From NCBI GenBank assembly GCA_036874045.1, contig CM072335.1:28651501-28715500 (forward strand): a stretch of DNA of 64,000 bases. Direction: 5' to 3'. The first letter of the stretch is position 1. The number at the start of each line of letters is the position of its first letter. Positions 54,001 through 60,524 of the stretch are shown piece by piece. A program made the position numbers and the translations under genes. The notes beneath the pieces are model-generated. The model was not told the origin of the DNA. It saw only the letters and a list, made by a program, of their open reading frames with translations, and ran no database searches. This DNA comes from Cymodocea nodosa (taxonomy: Eukaryota > Streptophyta > Magnoliopsida > Alismatales > Cymodoceaceae).

Positions 54001-54114
54001 GCGGCAGGAGAAGAGGTGAATGGAGGAGGAGGAGGGAACGGCCGTGGTTTTGGAAGGTTTTAGGCTGCTGGGGATGCGGAAGAAGAGGATCCTCCGGTGA
54101 ATGGTGGACGACAT
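10265..54114 (-). CDS. RLG1: Plant tRNA ligase (RNL), 27 exons
   Basis: Trifunctional tRNA ligase: it opens the 2',3'-cyclic phosphate (CPDase), phosphorylates the 5'-OH (kinase) and seals the exons after adenylation. It serves tRNA splicing and the IRE1-dependent bZIP60 splicing of the unfolded-protein response. The 27 exons give 3630 nt, 1209 aa, with no frame break. Residues 1-71 are rich in S/R and poor in acids, like an organelle transit peptide; M67 is a possible second start. The adenylation lysine is K253 in L-K-H-S-G (exon 4). The kinase P-loop G801-I-P-G-C-A-K-S has the plant-type A before K. The CPDase motifs are H1104-V-T1106 and H1165-V-T1167. Arabidopsis RNL is about 1104 aa, so the extra length is N-terminal. 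The identity is very secure; the exon borders come from splice signals and homology. Confidence 0.95.
11390..11600. mobile_element. Small MITE-like foldback in RLG1 intron 24
   Basis: The intron is AT-rich. A perfect 15 bp inverted repeat (ATCCAATGTATGAAA at 11419-11433, its complement at 11556-11570) sits in longer, imperfect terminal inverted repeats beginning GGGGATGTTTGG, a start common in plant MITEs. I could not settle a target duplication, so the superfamily is open. Confidence 0.45.
12435..13526. other. RLG1 intron 20, unassigned
   Basis: About 1.1 kb of AT-rich sequence. I see no coding signature and no clear element border. Confidence 0.5.
13729..13878 (+). repeat. 75 bp tandem duplication in RLG1 intron 19
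   Basis: Two adjacent copies start at GGATCC, 13729 and 13804, with period 75 bp and about 80% similarity by eye. The period is a multiple of three, and both copies stay open in one + frame (P-R-K-H-Y-I-C in each). No known family is recognised. Confidence 0.7.
13985..15130 (-). mobile_element. RTE-type LINE remnant in RLG1 intron 19
   Basis: Read on the minus strand, the end of the endonuclease domain (H-R-L-L-V-L-D-V, about 15060-15130), an RT piece with F-A-D-N for F-A-D-D (about 14735-14765), an L-E-S-K-G block, and the G-E-I-like ... H-R-I-type block at 14489-14710 follow in LINE order. The 3' UTR runs to about 13985 and ends in CAA-like repeats on the + strand. Many stops and deletions; not active. 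Confidence 0.75.
15160..16250 (+). mobile_element. Ty1/copia 5' fragment (LTR, PBS, gag)
   Basis: A TATAAATAGGG string at about 15245, then the primer-binding site TGGTATCAGAGC at 15366-15377, complementary to the 3' end of initiator tRNA-Met, mark an LTR end and the start of the internal region. A degraded gag follows (L-L-W-E-T block near 15540 and an RG-rich, gag-like stretch at 16085-16180). Protease and pol are absent, so this is a truncated copy in the opposite strand to RLG1. Confidence 0.7.
17910..18376. mobile_element. 467 bp TIR element with 10 bp target duplication
   Basis: The ends are AGGCCTGTA and its exact complement TACAGGCCT. Both flanks carry AATTTGTTCT (17900-17909 and 18377-18386), a perfect 10 bp target-site duplication. 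The interior is full of TTGGAT/ATCCAA and GGATATCC-like words in both orientations. There is no transposase. The duplication length is closest to Mutator-like elements (usually 9, range 8-11), so a Mutator-type MITE is the best guess. It lies in RLG1 intron 18. Confidence 0.8.
20128..20770 (-). mobile_element. 5'-truncated L1-type LINE, RNase H end
   Basis: On the minus strand the plant L1 RNase H pattern is clear: a G-K-V-V-G-G-R segment, N-V-M-M-V-E-F-H-A-I-L-N-G, an E-F-D-S segment and a late H-W-E-A-N-C-L-A-N-T-L-A-K. A T-run at 20130-20140 on the + strand is the poly(A) tail side. The tail sequence (GGGGTGGGGACC) resembles that of the LINE at 28.2 kb, so they are probably one family. Confidence 0.75.
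21021..21097. repeat. (TC)n then (TATC)n microsatellite
   Basis: About 27 TC dinucleotides run from 21021 and change into about five TATC units. A simple repeat in RLG1 intron 17. Confidence 0.95.
22991..24866. other. RLG1 intron 15, unassigned insert
   Basis: From about 23890 to 24600 the base composition shifts to C-rich, with a 13-base C run at about 24024, and it ends at a T-run of about 15 followed by TAATAAAG. This could be a retroposed or captured sequence. Open frames at 23897-24094 and 24078-24323 match no family I recognise. The rest is AT-rich. Confidence 0.4.
26865..27915 (+). mobile_element. Ty1/copia 3' fragment (RT, RNase H, LTR part)
   Basis: RT with A-I-Y-V-D near 26910 (the second catalytic D is lost) and the conserved R-Y-F-L-G-I-E-F block at 27010-27040, then broken RNase H to about 27800 and an LTR-like AT-rich tail. 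Opposite strand to RLG1. Heavily mutated. Confidence 0.75.
28160..32300 (-). mobile_element. L1-type LINE, ORF2 almost full length, dead
   Basis: From the right end on the minus strand: endonuclease start (W-Y-C-R-G-L-G-N, about 32250-32280), the G-D-F-N block near 31900, RT with N-K-A-P-G-P-G (about 30950-30985), the catalytic box mutated to Y-T-K-D at 30270-30281 where the family has Y/F-A-D-D, F-K-Y-L-G-C-P-I at 30045-30070, a zf-RVT region, and RNase H at 28300-28770 (F-K-L-N-T-D-G-A-A-D). It ends at a T-run at 28163-28172. ORF1 is missing. Same orientation as RLG1. Confidence 0.88.
32734..33262 (-). pseudogene. Peroxisomal enoyl-CoA hydratase processed pseudogene
   Basis: The intronless 3' half of a plant crotonase-family gene related to Arabidopsis ECHIA. 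Visible: K-P-I-V-G-T-I-N-G-Y, a D-T-H-T-R-F-G-I-F-P-S block, G-L-V-N-H-I-I and A-L-E-K-E-R-A-H. A TAG at 33125-33127 replaces the conserved W after F-P-S. The C-terminal S-K-L peroxisomal signal is present, but the stop after it is lost and the frame runs nine residues further to 32734. Upstream of 33262 the similarity stops where copia sequence begins. Lack of introns suggests retroposition. Confidence 0.85.
33263..34830 (+). mobile_element. Ty1/copia 3' fragment (RT to RNase H)
   Basis: It begins in the linker before RT (V-S-Y-E-K-L-type block) and continues with K-Y-K-L-D-G-T-I-D-R-Y-K-A at about 33500-33530, a Y-V/C-D-D remnant near 33910, the F-I-G-K-L-I-Y-L block near 34200 and RNase H pieces to about 34720. 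Many stops. It abuts the hydratase pseudogene. Confidence 0.75.
35120..35560 (-). repeat. RTE LINE 3'-end copy
   Basis: Similar to 13985-14400 by eye: the ATAACAACAA start, TTTGAGTTATAATC, an AACCAAGTAATTTTA core, and a TATTCCTAATAAAAT stretch in the same order. It represents the 3' part of the same LINE family, in RLG1 intron 13. Confidence 0.65.
36275..36475 (-). repeat. RTE LINE 3'-end copy (short)
   Basis: The TACTATGTGAGGTTGG string, the TTCCAAATATTTCTATCTAC block and CTAGCCAAATAGTTTTAAAT repeat the order seen at 35120-35300 and 13985-14150. 5'-truncated copy. Confidence 0.6.
37480..37620 (+). repeat. Possible solo copia LTR fragment
   Basis: Contains a GGATCC...GGATCC pair followed by TTGTATATA and TGTACT, in the order found in the LTR at 4731-4862. 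No internal copia sequence adjoins it. Borders uncertain. Confidence 0.35.
37632..38262 (-). mobile_element. PIF/Harbinger-like element, 631 bp, TAA duplication
   Basis: The terminal inverted repeats are about 23 bp: GGGCGTGTTAGTGC at the left and GGGGGGGTTAGTGC (complement) at the right, both followed by a GACGGAA-type word. TAA flanks both sides (37629-37631 and 38263-38265), the target duplication of PIF/Harbinger. Inside, GACGGAAAGGAAA-type words repeat near both ends. On the minus strand an 80-codon frame (37936-38178) followed after a stop by a Q-R-K-E-M...M-W segment resembles the acidic linker and end of a Harbinger protein. A deletion derivative, not autonomous. Confidence 0.8.
38855..39000 (-). 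repeat. RTE LINE 3'-end copy (short)
   Basis: GTCATAATCCTACTA, GGTTGGCTACATAAG and the TTAAATCTTTTCTCA block follow in the same order as in the copies at 13985, 35120 and 36275. Confidence 0.6.
39636..40064 (+). mobile_element. Cassandra-like TRIM LTR with 5S rRNA-derived core
   Basis: At 39675-39757 the sequence follows the 3' two thirds of plant 5S rRNA: AGAACTC, AGTTAA, TTGAGCGAGAG, then GATGGGTGAC, CTGGGAAGT and CTCGTG at the right spacings, covering the internal promoter boxes A and C. It is preceded by TGTTGGAG, a normal LTR start. 5S-derived LTRs define Cassandra TRIMs in plants. I see no tRNA primer-binding site or second LTR, and the right border is a guess. It lies antisense in RLG1 intron 11. 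Confidence 0.7.
41195..43450 (+). mobile_element. hAT-like transposon remnant
   Basis: About 42215-42600 reads, with frameshifts, as hAT transposase: V-V-I-D-N-D-G-N-S (for the VxTDNASN motif), I-L-K-D-V-S-K, L-I-R-K-I-V and F-A-T-N-Y-I-T-L near 42500. On both sides (41195-41460 and 43320-43450) short palindromic words of the TGAAATTTCA type and CTGATA/TATCAG recur, as in subterminal repeats of hAT elements. The exact ends and the 8 bp duplication were not found. A LINE tail at 41790-42090 is nested in it. Confidence 0.55.
41790..42090 (+). mobile_element. LINE ORF2 tail fragment
   Basis: The frame 41873-42091 ends with W-A-I-H-T-I-C-W-S-T-W-I-H-R-N, the zf-RVT-linked W-x-x-W-x-x-R-N pattern of L1-type ORF2. 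Nothing else of the element is readable around it. Confidence 0.5.
44183..46747. other. RLG1 intron 9, includes LINE tail on the minus strand
   Basis: At about 44560-44990 the minus strand reads as a zf-RVT region (N-S-V-E-S-L-D-Q-L-F-F-T, V-G-Q-Q-V-W), the end of an L1-type ORF2. From 45000 to 46747 the sequence is AT-rich; I see no further domain. Confidence 0.55.
47380..48010 (+). mobile_element. L1-type LINE RT fragment in RLG1 intron 7
   Basis: RT blocks in order: F-L-K-K-P-G-T-E-S-I-K-D-Y-R-P near 47725-47765, P-A-Q-T-A-F-V-K-G-R at 47840-47875, then H-E-V-L-D-E-Y-K and a final K-A-F-D-D-I-Q-W-type block near 47955-47985. Frameshifts separate them. Endonuclease and RNase H parts are absent. 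Confidence 0.7.
49153..51760. other. RLG1 intron 6, unassigned repeat-like DNA
   Basis: 2.6 kb of AT-rich DNA. The stretch 49650-51700 has the feel of a long LTR (short words such as GAAATTTTGGGATTTTA), but no polyprotein or border is seen. A TA microsatellite lies at 51147-51170. Confidence 0.3.
52135..52325. repeat. Imperfect tandem duplication in RLG1 intron 5
   Basis: ATGTGATCAA starts two neighbouring copies at 52135 and 52239. Both continue with a TAGTAGG, a CAATTTAATAATGT and a TGAGAAAAG word. The second copy has a deletion of about 15-20 bp. Confidence 0.7.
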
Positions 54115-54153
54115 GGAGTGGAGAAGGGAGGCGGTGGTTAATCCACGAGAAGA

Positions 54154-54174
54154 TCAACCCATCGATCGGAACAT
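54154..54174 (-). promoter_or_regulatory. Short in-frame uORF before RLG1
   Basis: ATG at 54174 opens six codons (M-F-R-S-M-G) closed by TGA at 54156-54154, 39 nt before the RLG1 start and in the same frame. If transcription starts about 30 bp after the TATA box, this uORF is in the mRNA leader and may lower translation or favour reinitiation. Confidence 0.55.
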
Positions 54175-54186
54175 CCTCCTCTCCTT

Positions 54187-54207
54187 TGATGGATGGATGG
54201 ATGGATG
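54187..54207. repeat. (GGAT)n microsatellite in RLG1 leader
   Basis: About five GGAT units (CATC on the coding strand), lying between the TATA box and the uORF. Confidence 0.8.
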
Positions 54208-54230
54208 ACGGTTTCCGACTCGTCTGTATT

Positions 54231-54244
54231 CTATATTATATATC
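54231..54244 (-). promoter_or_regulatory. Probable TATA box of RLG1
   Basis: The minus strand reads TATATAATATAG, about 120-130 bp before the RLG1 ATG. Confidence 0.45.
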
Positions 54245-55460
54245 AGAAATTATCCTTTATTCAACCTTCCCAAGTAATTCTAATTCTCCTGCTCTACGTA
54301 TGTTGGTACTAAAATACATTTGAATTGTGCAAGACTAATCACCTTTAGCTTGCAAAAGAAAAGAAAAGAAAAGAAAAAAGGGTTCCGGATGTACACTTTC
54401 TTTCTAATCGAGAGACTCACAGCATAAAATATTGCTTTCTTCTGTCACGTTGATGGATTGGGCTACATACGAATTGAGTAAAAAAGGGCGTTCAGTTGCA
54501 TGCATATGACGTGTTTGATTAATAAGTTCATGTAAATCAAATTAACCTGTGTCCATTTTTAAGACTTTAATTAGTAACAATTATTAAATTGTCGGTATGG
54601 TTCTTAAAAAATCCCACTTTACAAGTACAAAGACTTTGATTTCTGAACGATGGTCCCTTGCATTTTCAAACGCGCACTGATACAACTTCGTAACGAGAAC
54701 CACCAATGTAAACTTAGAAATAGGCAGGTTTAATTCTTAATTAGACTGTCATAAATTTATTTAACTAAAATTTGATAAAAAAAAATTTTCAATTTCGTGA
54801 AATTACAAATGCACAAATCCCATCTAAAAGTAATTCTGTCGTAAAAAGGTAAAATTTTTTGCCCCATTCTTTTACTTTGAACGTGAAATGAATACGTGTG
54901 TTTACTTGCGATTTTTTTTCCCCCCAAACTAACAAGACCAGAGATGCCAAGACTAATGATAATGTTGGCAGTACACATATATGCATGGGACGTGGAAAGA
55001 AGAGCTGCATCGCTTACTGGAATGGACCAAATACTCCACAGGGGTTGCTGATGATCAAGGTGATGCGCATTTGAGGTCATTTGCTAAATCACGGGATGCA
55101 CCAATGCTTGGTAGAATTGAATGTAGAATAGAGAGATTATCAAAAGGCTTGTTCATAACTTCGACAAATACATATGTTGCATGTTTAGGAGGAAAGCAGT
55201 CATTGAGTGCAGATGGCTAGATTCCATAAGTTATTCAAGCATCATCGGCTGTCATCATCATGTTCGGGACAAGCTAGGAGCGACCTCCTCCGTTCAAAAA
55301 ACAAGCATCTACATGAGTTGTCTAATGAATGGAATAGCATATCACCATTGCGCTGAACTATACTTGAGATTGGACAAATGTAAGAGTTGAGCCTTTTAAT
55401 TAGTGTTTCCACCACACGTATGCGCCTCATTGCTCCCGGCCAGCATGTACGTTTAGGGGA
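54245..55460. other. RLG1 promoter / DXS 3' spacer
   Basis: About 1.2 kb between RLG1 and DXS, both minus strand. It must contain the RLG1 upstream region and the DXS 3' UTR. An open + frame at 54981-55220 (79 codons) and one in another frame to 55390 have even base composition but show no domain I know; they may be a broken gene fragment. Confidence 0.4.
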
Positions 55461-58400
55461 TTATGATGCATATCGACGCTTCAACTGCAAGGCATCTTGT
55501 TGCGAACTTCCCGTGAGCGACAATACCGTTGCAGCCACGTGCTTCGATGACAGCCCAGCTTCTTCAATTTGATCTTTAGGTGATCCATGATCAATGTATC
55601 GGTCGGGGAGAACCATTGACCTCAACTGCAAATTAAGTCCACAACACCATCATTTAATTTGTTTATATATACTCTTTAATTCGATCAAGAAGAGATGACT
55701 ACTACATATCCTACAACATATATATATATATATATATACATGGTCATCATGCATGTGTGCACGCAGTTAACTAATTAATTAAGGAAGGAATGATTCTTTC
55801 TACCTTCAATTTCCCATCCAGGAGACCGTTCAAGCACAGGAAATGACTGACGTGGGAGCCAAAGCCTCCGATCGAGCCCTCCTCCACGGTGACCAGGATC
55901 TCATGCTCCTTAGCCAGTCTTCTGATAAGGTCTGCATCGAGGGGCTTGCAGAAACGAGCGTCTGCAACGGTGACGAAGATGTTTTGGTCCTTTAGCGAAT
56001 CAGCCGCCCGAAGGCACGTTTGAACCATGGAGCCATAGCCAAGAAGTGCCACACGGGTGCCTTCCACTAGAATCCTTCCCTTTCCGATCTGTTAATGGGA
56101 GAGTACGTGGATGAGTAAATAAATATATATATACATGGAGAGTATGAAGGCAATTAAGTCTTATATATATATATATATATATATATAATAGGTACCTCTA
56201 GAGGGACTCCTTTGTGATCAACAGGAAGAGGCACCCCAAGTCCATTTCCCCGGGGGAACCTGAAGCAGCTTGGCCTGTCATCGATGTTTGCCGCCGTCGC
56301 AACCATGTGCATCAGTTCGGCTTCGTCGGCGGGTGCCATGACGACCATGTTGGGTAGGCATGCCATGTAGGTGACGTCAAAAGCTCCGCAATGCGTTGGC
56401 CCATCCGCGCCAACCAATCCCGCTCTATCCAGTGCGAAGCGTACGGGTAGTTTCTGTAGGTCCACGTCATGCACCACCTGTACATGTGCGATGGACATGC
56501 ATGCACCATAGTCGATCGATCATCATGCATATATATATATATATATATGGTACTAGATAGCAAGTGAAAAGATGGTTGGTATCTATCTATGCATATACAT
56601 GCTAAGATGTATTCCTTCCTACCTGATCGTACCCACGTTGCAGAAAGGAGGAGTAGATGGCGCAGAAAGGCTTGAGGCCCTCTGTAGCCATACCGGCGGC
56701 GAAGGTGACGGCATGCTGCTCGGCGATGCCCACGTCGAAGCAACGGTCGGGGAAGTGCTTCTGGAACAAATTGAGGCCGGTCCCACCACCCATTGCCGCA
56801 TGGATGGCCACGATCTTGTCGTCCACTTCCGCTTCCTTGACGAGCGCCTCGGCGAAGTATTGCGTGTAGGAAGAGGTTGGAGTCTTGGGTTTGGATTGCT
56901 TTCCGGTTTTGGTGTCAAACTTCACCACGCCTGCGTCCGACGTCGGAAGTTAATTAAACTAAGATTGCATGATTAAGTTGAATTCAGTTGGTTGATTAAT
57001 TAAGATTACATACCATGCATCTTGTCTGCGGCGGCTTCGGCTGGAGGGTATCCCTTACCCTTCTCCGTCACGATGTGGATGAGCACGGGACCAGGAGCAG
57101 GCAAGGACTTGACCTTTGTAAGTATGGTGGTCAGGTCAGCAACGTTGTGGCCGTCCACGGGGCCGATGTAGTACAGTCCCAGCTCCTCGAAAAGACATGC
57201 GCCGTTGGCACTTATCATCCCCCTTGCGTACTCGTCCACCTTTGCAGCCACCTCGTGGGTCTGTCCACCGATCTGCTTGGTGATGCTCTGCATATATACG
57301 TATTTGTATATATATATATATATATAATGCAAGCCATTAATTTAATTCTATTTGCCAACAATTCGATCGTCAATTGATTAATCGATTGATTGATGTATAT
57401 ACCTTGGCGACTTCTCGCAACTGTCGGAACTTGGGGCTGGCCTGCAACTTGGTCAGGGCGCTGCTGAGTGCTCCGACCGGAGGTGCGGGCCCGTCGAGAG
57501 TGGCGGTGGGCAAGGACACCTGCCTGTTGTCGTTGAGCACCAAGATAAGGTTGGTGTCCAGGTAGCCCGAGTTGTTCATGGCCTCGTAGGCCTGTCCCGC
57601 GGTCATGGCTCCGTCCCCGATCACGGAGATGACATGGTTCTTCTTTCCCATAAGATCTCGGGCGACGGCCATGCCCAGACCGGCGGAGATACTGGTGGAG
57701 CTGTGGCCAGCGCCAAACGGGTCATGCGCGCTCTCGTCTCTCTTCGGGAATCCTGCCAGCCCCGACGTCTGCCTGATGGTGTGCATCCTTGACCTTCGAC
57801 CAGTCAGTATCTTGTGAGGATAAGCCTGCGTCCATTCATTTCAAATCCGATTGAATATGTATGCAACTCAGGGGAGAGAGAAGAGCGATTTTTCGAAAAT
57901 CTGTGCCAAACATATATATATATATATTAAGAAGTGAAAAACCTTTTAGAAATTAATCAAACCTGATGGCCAACATCCCAGACGATCTTGTCGTCGGGGC
58001 TGTCGAAGACGTGATGCAGAGCCACGGTCAAGTCCACCACTCCCAGGCTTGCGCTGAGATGACCGCCCGTCTTCGCCACCGTGTACACGATCTCTGCTCT
58101 GAGCTCTGCCGCCAACTGCTCAAGCTCCTGCATGTACATATATATAAATGTAAATATACAAGTTCCGTGGGCGATACAGAAAATAGCACATGTGTGTGTT
58201 CGGGCGAACACCGCCATATGCAAGTTAATTGTTTTGCAGTACATATAGAGGCTGCTAAGACACAAGTAATTAAGAAGAACAAAAAAGGTGATGTACGGAC
58301 TTGTGGACTGAGATTCTTTATGTGTGTCGGATGGTTGACGGTGTCGAGCAGAGGCGTGGGTGGCTTGTCCCCGGAGAAGTCCACCTTCCATACGCCCTTC

Positions 58401-58739
58401 TCCTTCCTGATCTTCGTCAGCTTCCCTGCGTCTTCGCCGCTCGCAGCAGCTCTCACGACCAACTGCATGTATGAATGATGTGATGAACAAATGGGATCGA
58501 GAGAAACCAAATTTAATTTACTCTCTATGTGCATATAAATGATACATATGGAAGAGGAATTAAAAGATCGAGAATAAATAATATGTGGGATGCGGAAGGA
58601 AACTGCGGGGACATGCCTGCTGTCTCCTGGAGGAGCAAGCGAAGGCCGCGGCATTCGAAGTCGTGGAATGAGGCTTCGGGAATGCCGGGAGAATTGCTGC
58701 ATGTGCCGCAGCGGCGAGGGAGCCCTGAGCTGCGGCCAT
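55461..58739 (-). CDS. DXS: 1-deoxy-D-xylulose-5-phosphate synthase (DXS), 9 exons
   Basis: A TPP enzyme that condenses pyruvate and glyceraldehyde-3-phosphate in plastids, the first step of the MEP isoprenoid pathway. Exons: 58739-58617, 58462-58301, 58127-57963, 57825-57403, 57287-57014, 56930-56623, 56477-56196, 56088-55804, 55625-55461; 2187 nt, 728 aa, near the usual 710-720. Residues 1-41 are A/S-rich, a plastid transit peptide. TPP-binding G220-D-G-A-M-T...N248-D-N, catalytic E453 in G-I-A-E-Q-H, and the transketolase C-terminal domain are all present. The first ATG after a TATA-like box was chosen. Intron 1 has a GC donor (CAG|GCATGT). The sequence looks closest to the DXS clade 2 type, but that is a weak guess. 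Confidence 0.96.
55719..55741. repeat. (TA)n microsatellite, DXS intron 8
   Basis: Pure alternating AT run between exons 8 and 9. Similar runs lie at 56162-56190 (intron 7), 56528-56550 (intron 6), 57306-57329 (intron 4) and 57910-57929 (intron 3). Confidence 0.9.
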
Positions 58740-58857
58740 GGAGTCGACGATGGACGCGAGTGAAGTGATGATTGGACCAGGAGAAGGAGAAGTTAGATCG
58801 GGGAATGGGGCGACGGGAGAGAAGGGGTGAGGACCAGGGGAGACGTAGGTAACCTAA

Positions 58858-58864
58858 CTTATAG
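58858..58864 (-). promoter_or_regulatory. Possible TATA box of DXS
   Basis: The minus strand reads CTATAAG about 120 bp before the DXS ATG at 58739. Confidence 0.4.
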
Positions 58865-60395
58865 CGGCCAGAACGTCTTTTTTATCAGCGGTTGCGGGGA
58901 AATGAACGATGATGGAGCTTCTACGCTGTCGACCGCACCGGAACAAATCCCTGAGGGAGATGGCGGTGGAACACCGGAGTCGATCACGTCATGTCAGTGG
59001 ACTTCTCAAAATTATTAATTAATTGGTCGTTGACTGACCCTTTCAGCCTTCCCTGGGGTTCATGATATACACAATCACGATCCATCCAGGAGAATTTTTC
59101 ACGCTTCTTCTTTTTGTATCGAATCAGTGCAGCCGCAGCGGTATCGAAATATGGTGTATATACATATGTATGCATATTAAAAATAAAAATATTGTCACGT
59201 AAAATATGGTGATAATTAATTAAGTTGGTGGACGGTACAAGGAGATGGGGGCGGTAGCTCGTCATATTTTATTTATTTATCGATCAATTATGATGGAATA
59301 ATAATCTTCCAACCGACGTGGTACCTTAAACTATTTGGCTACGAAGTCAAACCAGTCAGGTCAGGGATGATCAGGGACGAAGATACTGCATGCCATTGTG
59401 GACTTTCTCGTTCACATTAGACTGCGGTGAATGACCGTAATTGCTTCCGCCATTTTTTTCAAATTATTCCCATAAAGAGTAACAACCTCTCGAAACTATT
59501 TTAAAGATTTTAAAATGCGTGGCGTCCGATGATTTCTTCTGAGAGCATCTGGTCAAATGCGACTGCTTTCCACTCGTAAGTTCAAGCCGTCGTACCCACG
59601 CAAGTGTATATAAACACCACTCTTTATTTCTTTCAGATCGTATTTATATTTTCGTTTCACTACGGCCTCATTATGCATTTAGCGAAAAAAATCTAAAGAA
59701 AACAACACCTTACACTTCAAATATCATTCAACTCACAGCGTCCTCCGAGTGAAGACAAGCATAAGGCTGTTAAACACCAACAGTACCGTGGATATTATTA
59801 CTAGGTACTGTACATGCACTTTTAAATACACATGCCTCCTTAGTGGACTTAGTCTTTGAACATTAAACGACATAAATTTAAGTTTAGAACTAATTCTATG
59901 TGTAATTTATAATCATACGTATTTATTTCTAATTATTTATTTATTATTTATAATCGTATATACATATTTATGTATGCATATCATGATTCTACGTGCATGT
60001 AATTCATCATTGGAATTTATAACCATGATTTTGCCTTTTCGCGATAATGGTGAAAATCCTACCTCAGTAAAGATTGTTTTAACAGATTTTACATTTTTTT
60101 TTTTTTCAAAATCACGTAATCAAGGAAAGATTTGATTTTAGCGATCTTGTATAATTTACTCTTTCCATACAAAATTCAATGATAAAATCAAAAAATAAAT
60201 TAGACAAATTTCATATAGTCAATTAAAATATCATGATTCCTATTATTTTAAAATTGACATAAATTACAATGTTGTATATATATTTCTCTCACTCTCAAAT
60301 TCTATCCAAAATCATGTTTATTTTTTTATTATTCCATATTTAACACGTCATGTGATACAACCTGTACAAATTCGGATTTGTACACCCGACCTCTA
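58865..60395. other. Shared upstream region of DXS and kinesin
   Basis: 1.5 kb between two divergent genes. The DXS side is GC-richer to about 58985; the rest is AT-rich. A TATATAAAC string at about 59607 faces the kinesin but is 0.9 kb from its ATG. No coding signature. Confidence 0.5.
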
Positions 60396-60421
60396 TCCAA
60401 CGGTCCGTCTGCCCAACGGTC
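60396..60421 (+). promoter_or_regulatory. Two MSA (mitosis-specific) elements
   Basis: TCCAACGGTC at 60396-60405 and CCCAACGGTC at 60412-60421 both fit the MSA consensus YCYAACGGYY that MYB3R factors bind in G2/M genes. They lie about 105-130 bp before the kinesin ATG, where such motifs usually sit, followed by a pyrimidine-rich leader. Confidence 0.65.
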
Positions 60422-60524
60422 CTATCAATTCAAAATTCCAGAACCCTCCATACGCACATTCACTCTCTTTCTCCTCCTTTCCTTCGTTCTTGCTCTTCCT
60501 TGTTTCTATGCCTGTGCTCCCACC

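Larger units (their letters stand above)
35796..54114 (-). other. RLG1: RLG1 exons 1-13, coordinates
   Basis: Exons in transcript order: 54114-53902, 53821-53339, 53189-53139, 53019-52937, 52716-52617, 51839-51761, 49152-49029, 47087-46981, 46876-46748, 44182-44118, 43990-43832, 36082-35922, 35827-35796. They encode the transit-like N-terminus (exon 1), a low-complexity linker and the start of the ligase domain (2), and the adenylyltransferase (3-13). All borders are GT-AG and each phase matches the next. The exon 4/5 join uses a GTATGT donor that leaves two bases of a Val codon. Exon 13 is only 32 nt. Confidence 0.9.

Noticed and set aside
53834..54157. 107-codon minus-strand frame overlapping RLG1 exon 1 as a separate protein
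   Set aside because: It starts at TTG, not ATG, and is a shadow frame of the low-complexity exon.
57966..58478. 170-codon + frame across DXS exons 2-3
   Set aside because: Antisense to conserved DXS exons and crossing their intron; composition artefact.
9323..58739. DXS and DHNA thioesterase as a vitamin K / isoprenoid gene cluster
   Set aside because: They are 45 kb apart with an unrelated gene between; both are ordinary dispersed plant genes, so the pathway link is probably chance.
59607..59615. TATATAAAC as the kinesin TATA box
   Set aside because: About 0.9 kb from the ATG with no leader intron evident; the MSA pair close to the ATG fits a nearer start.
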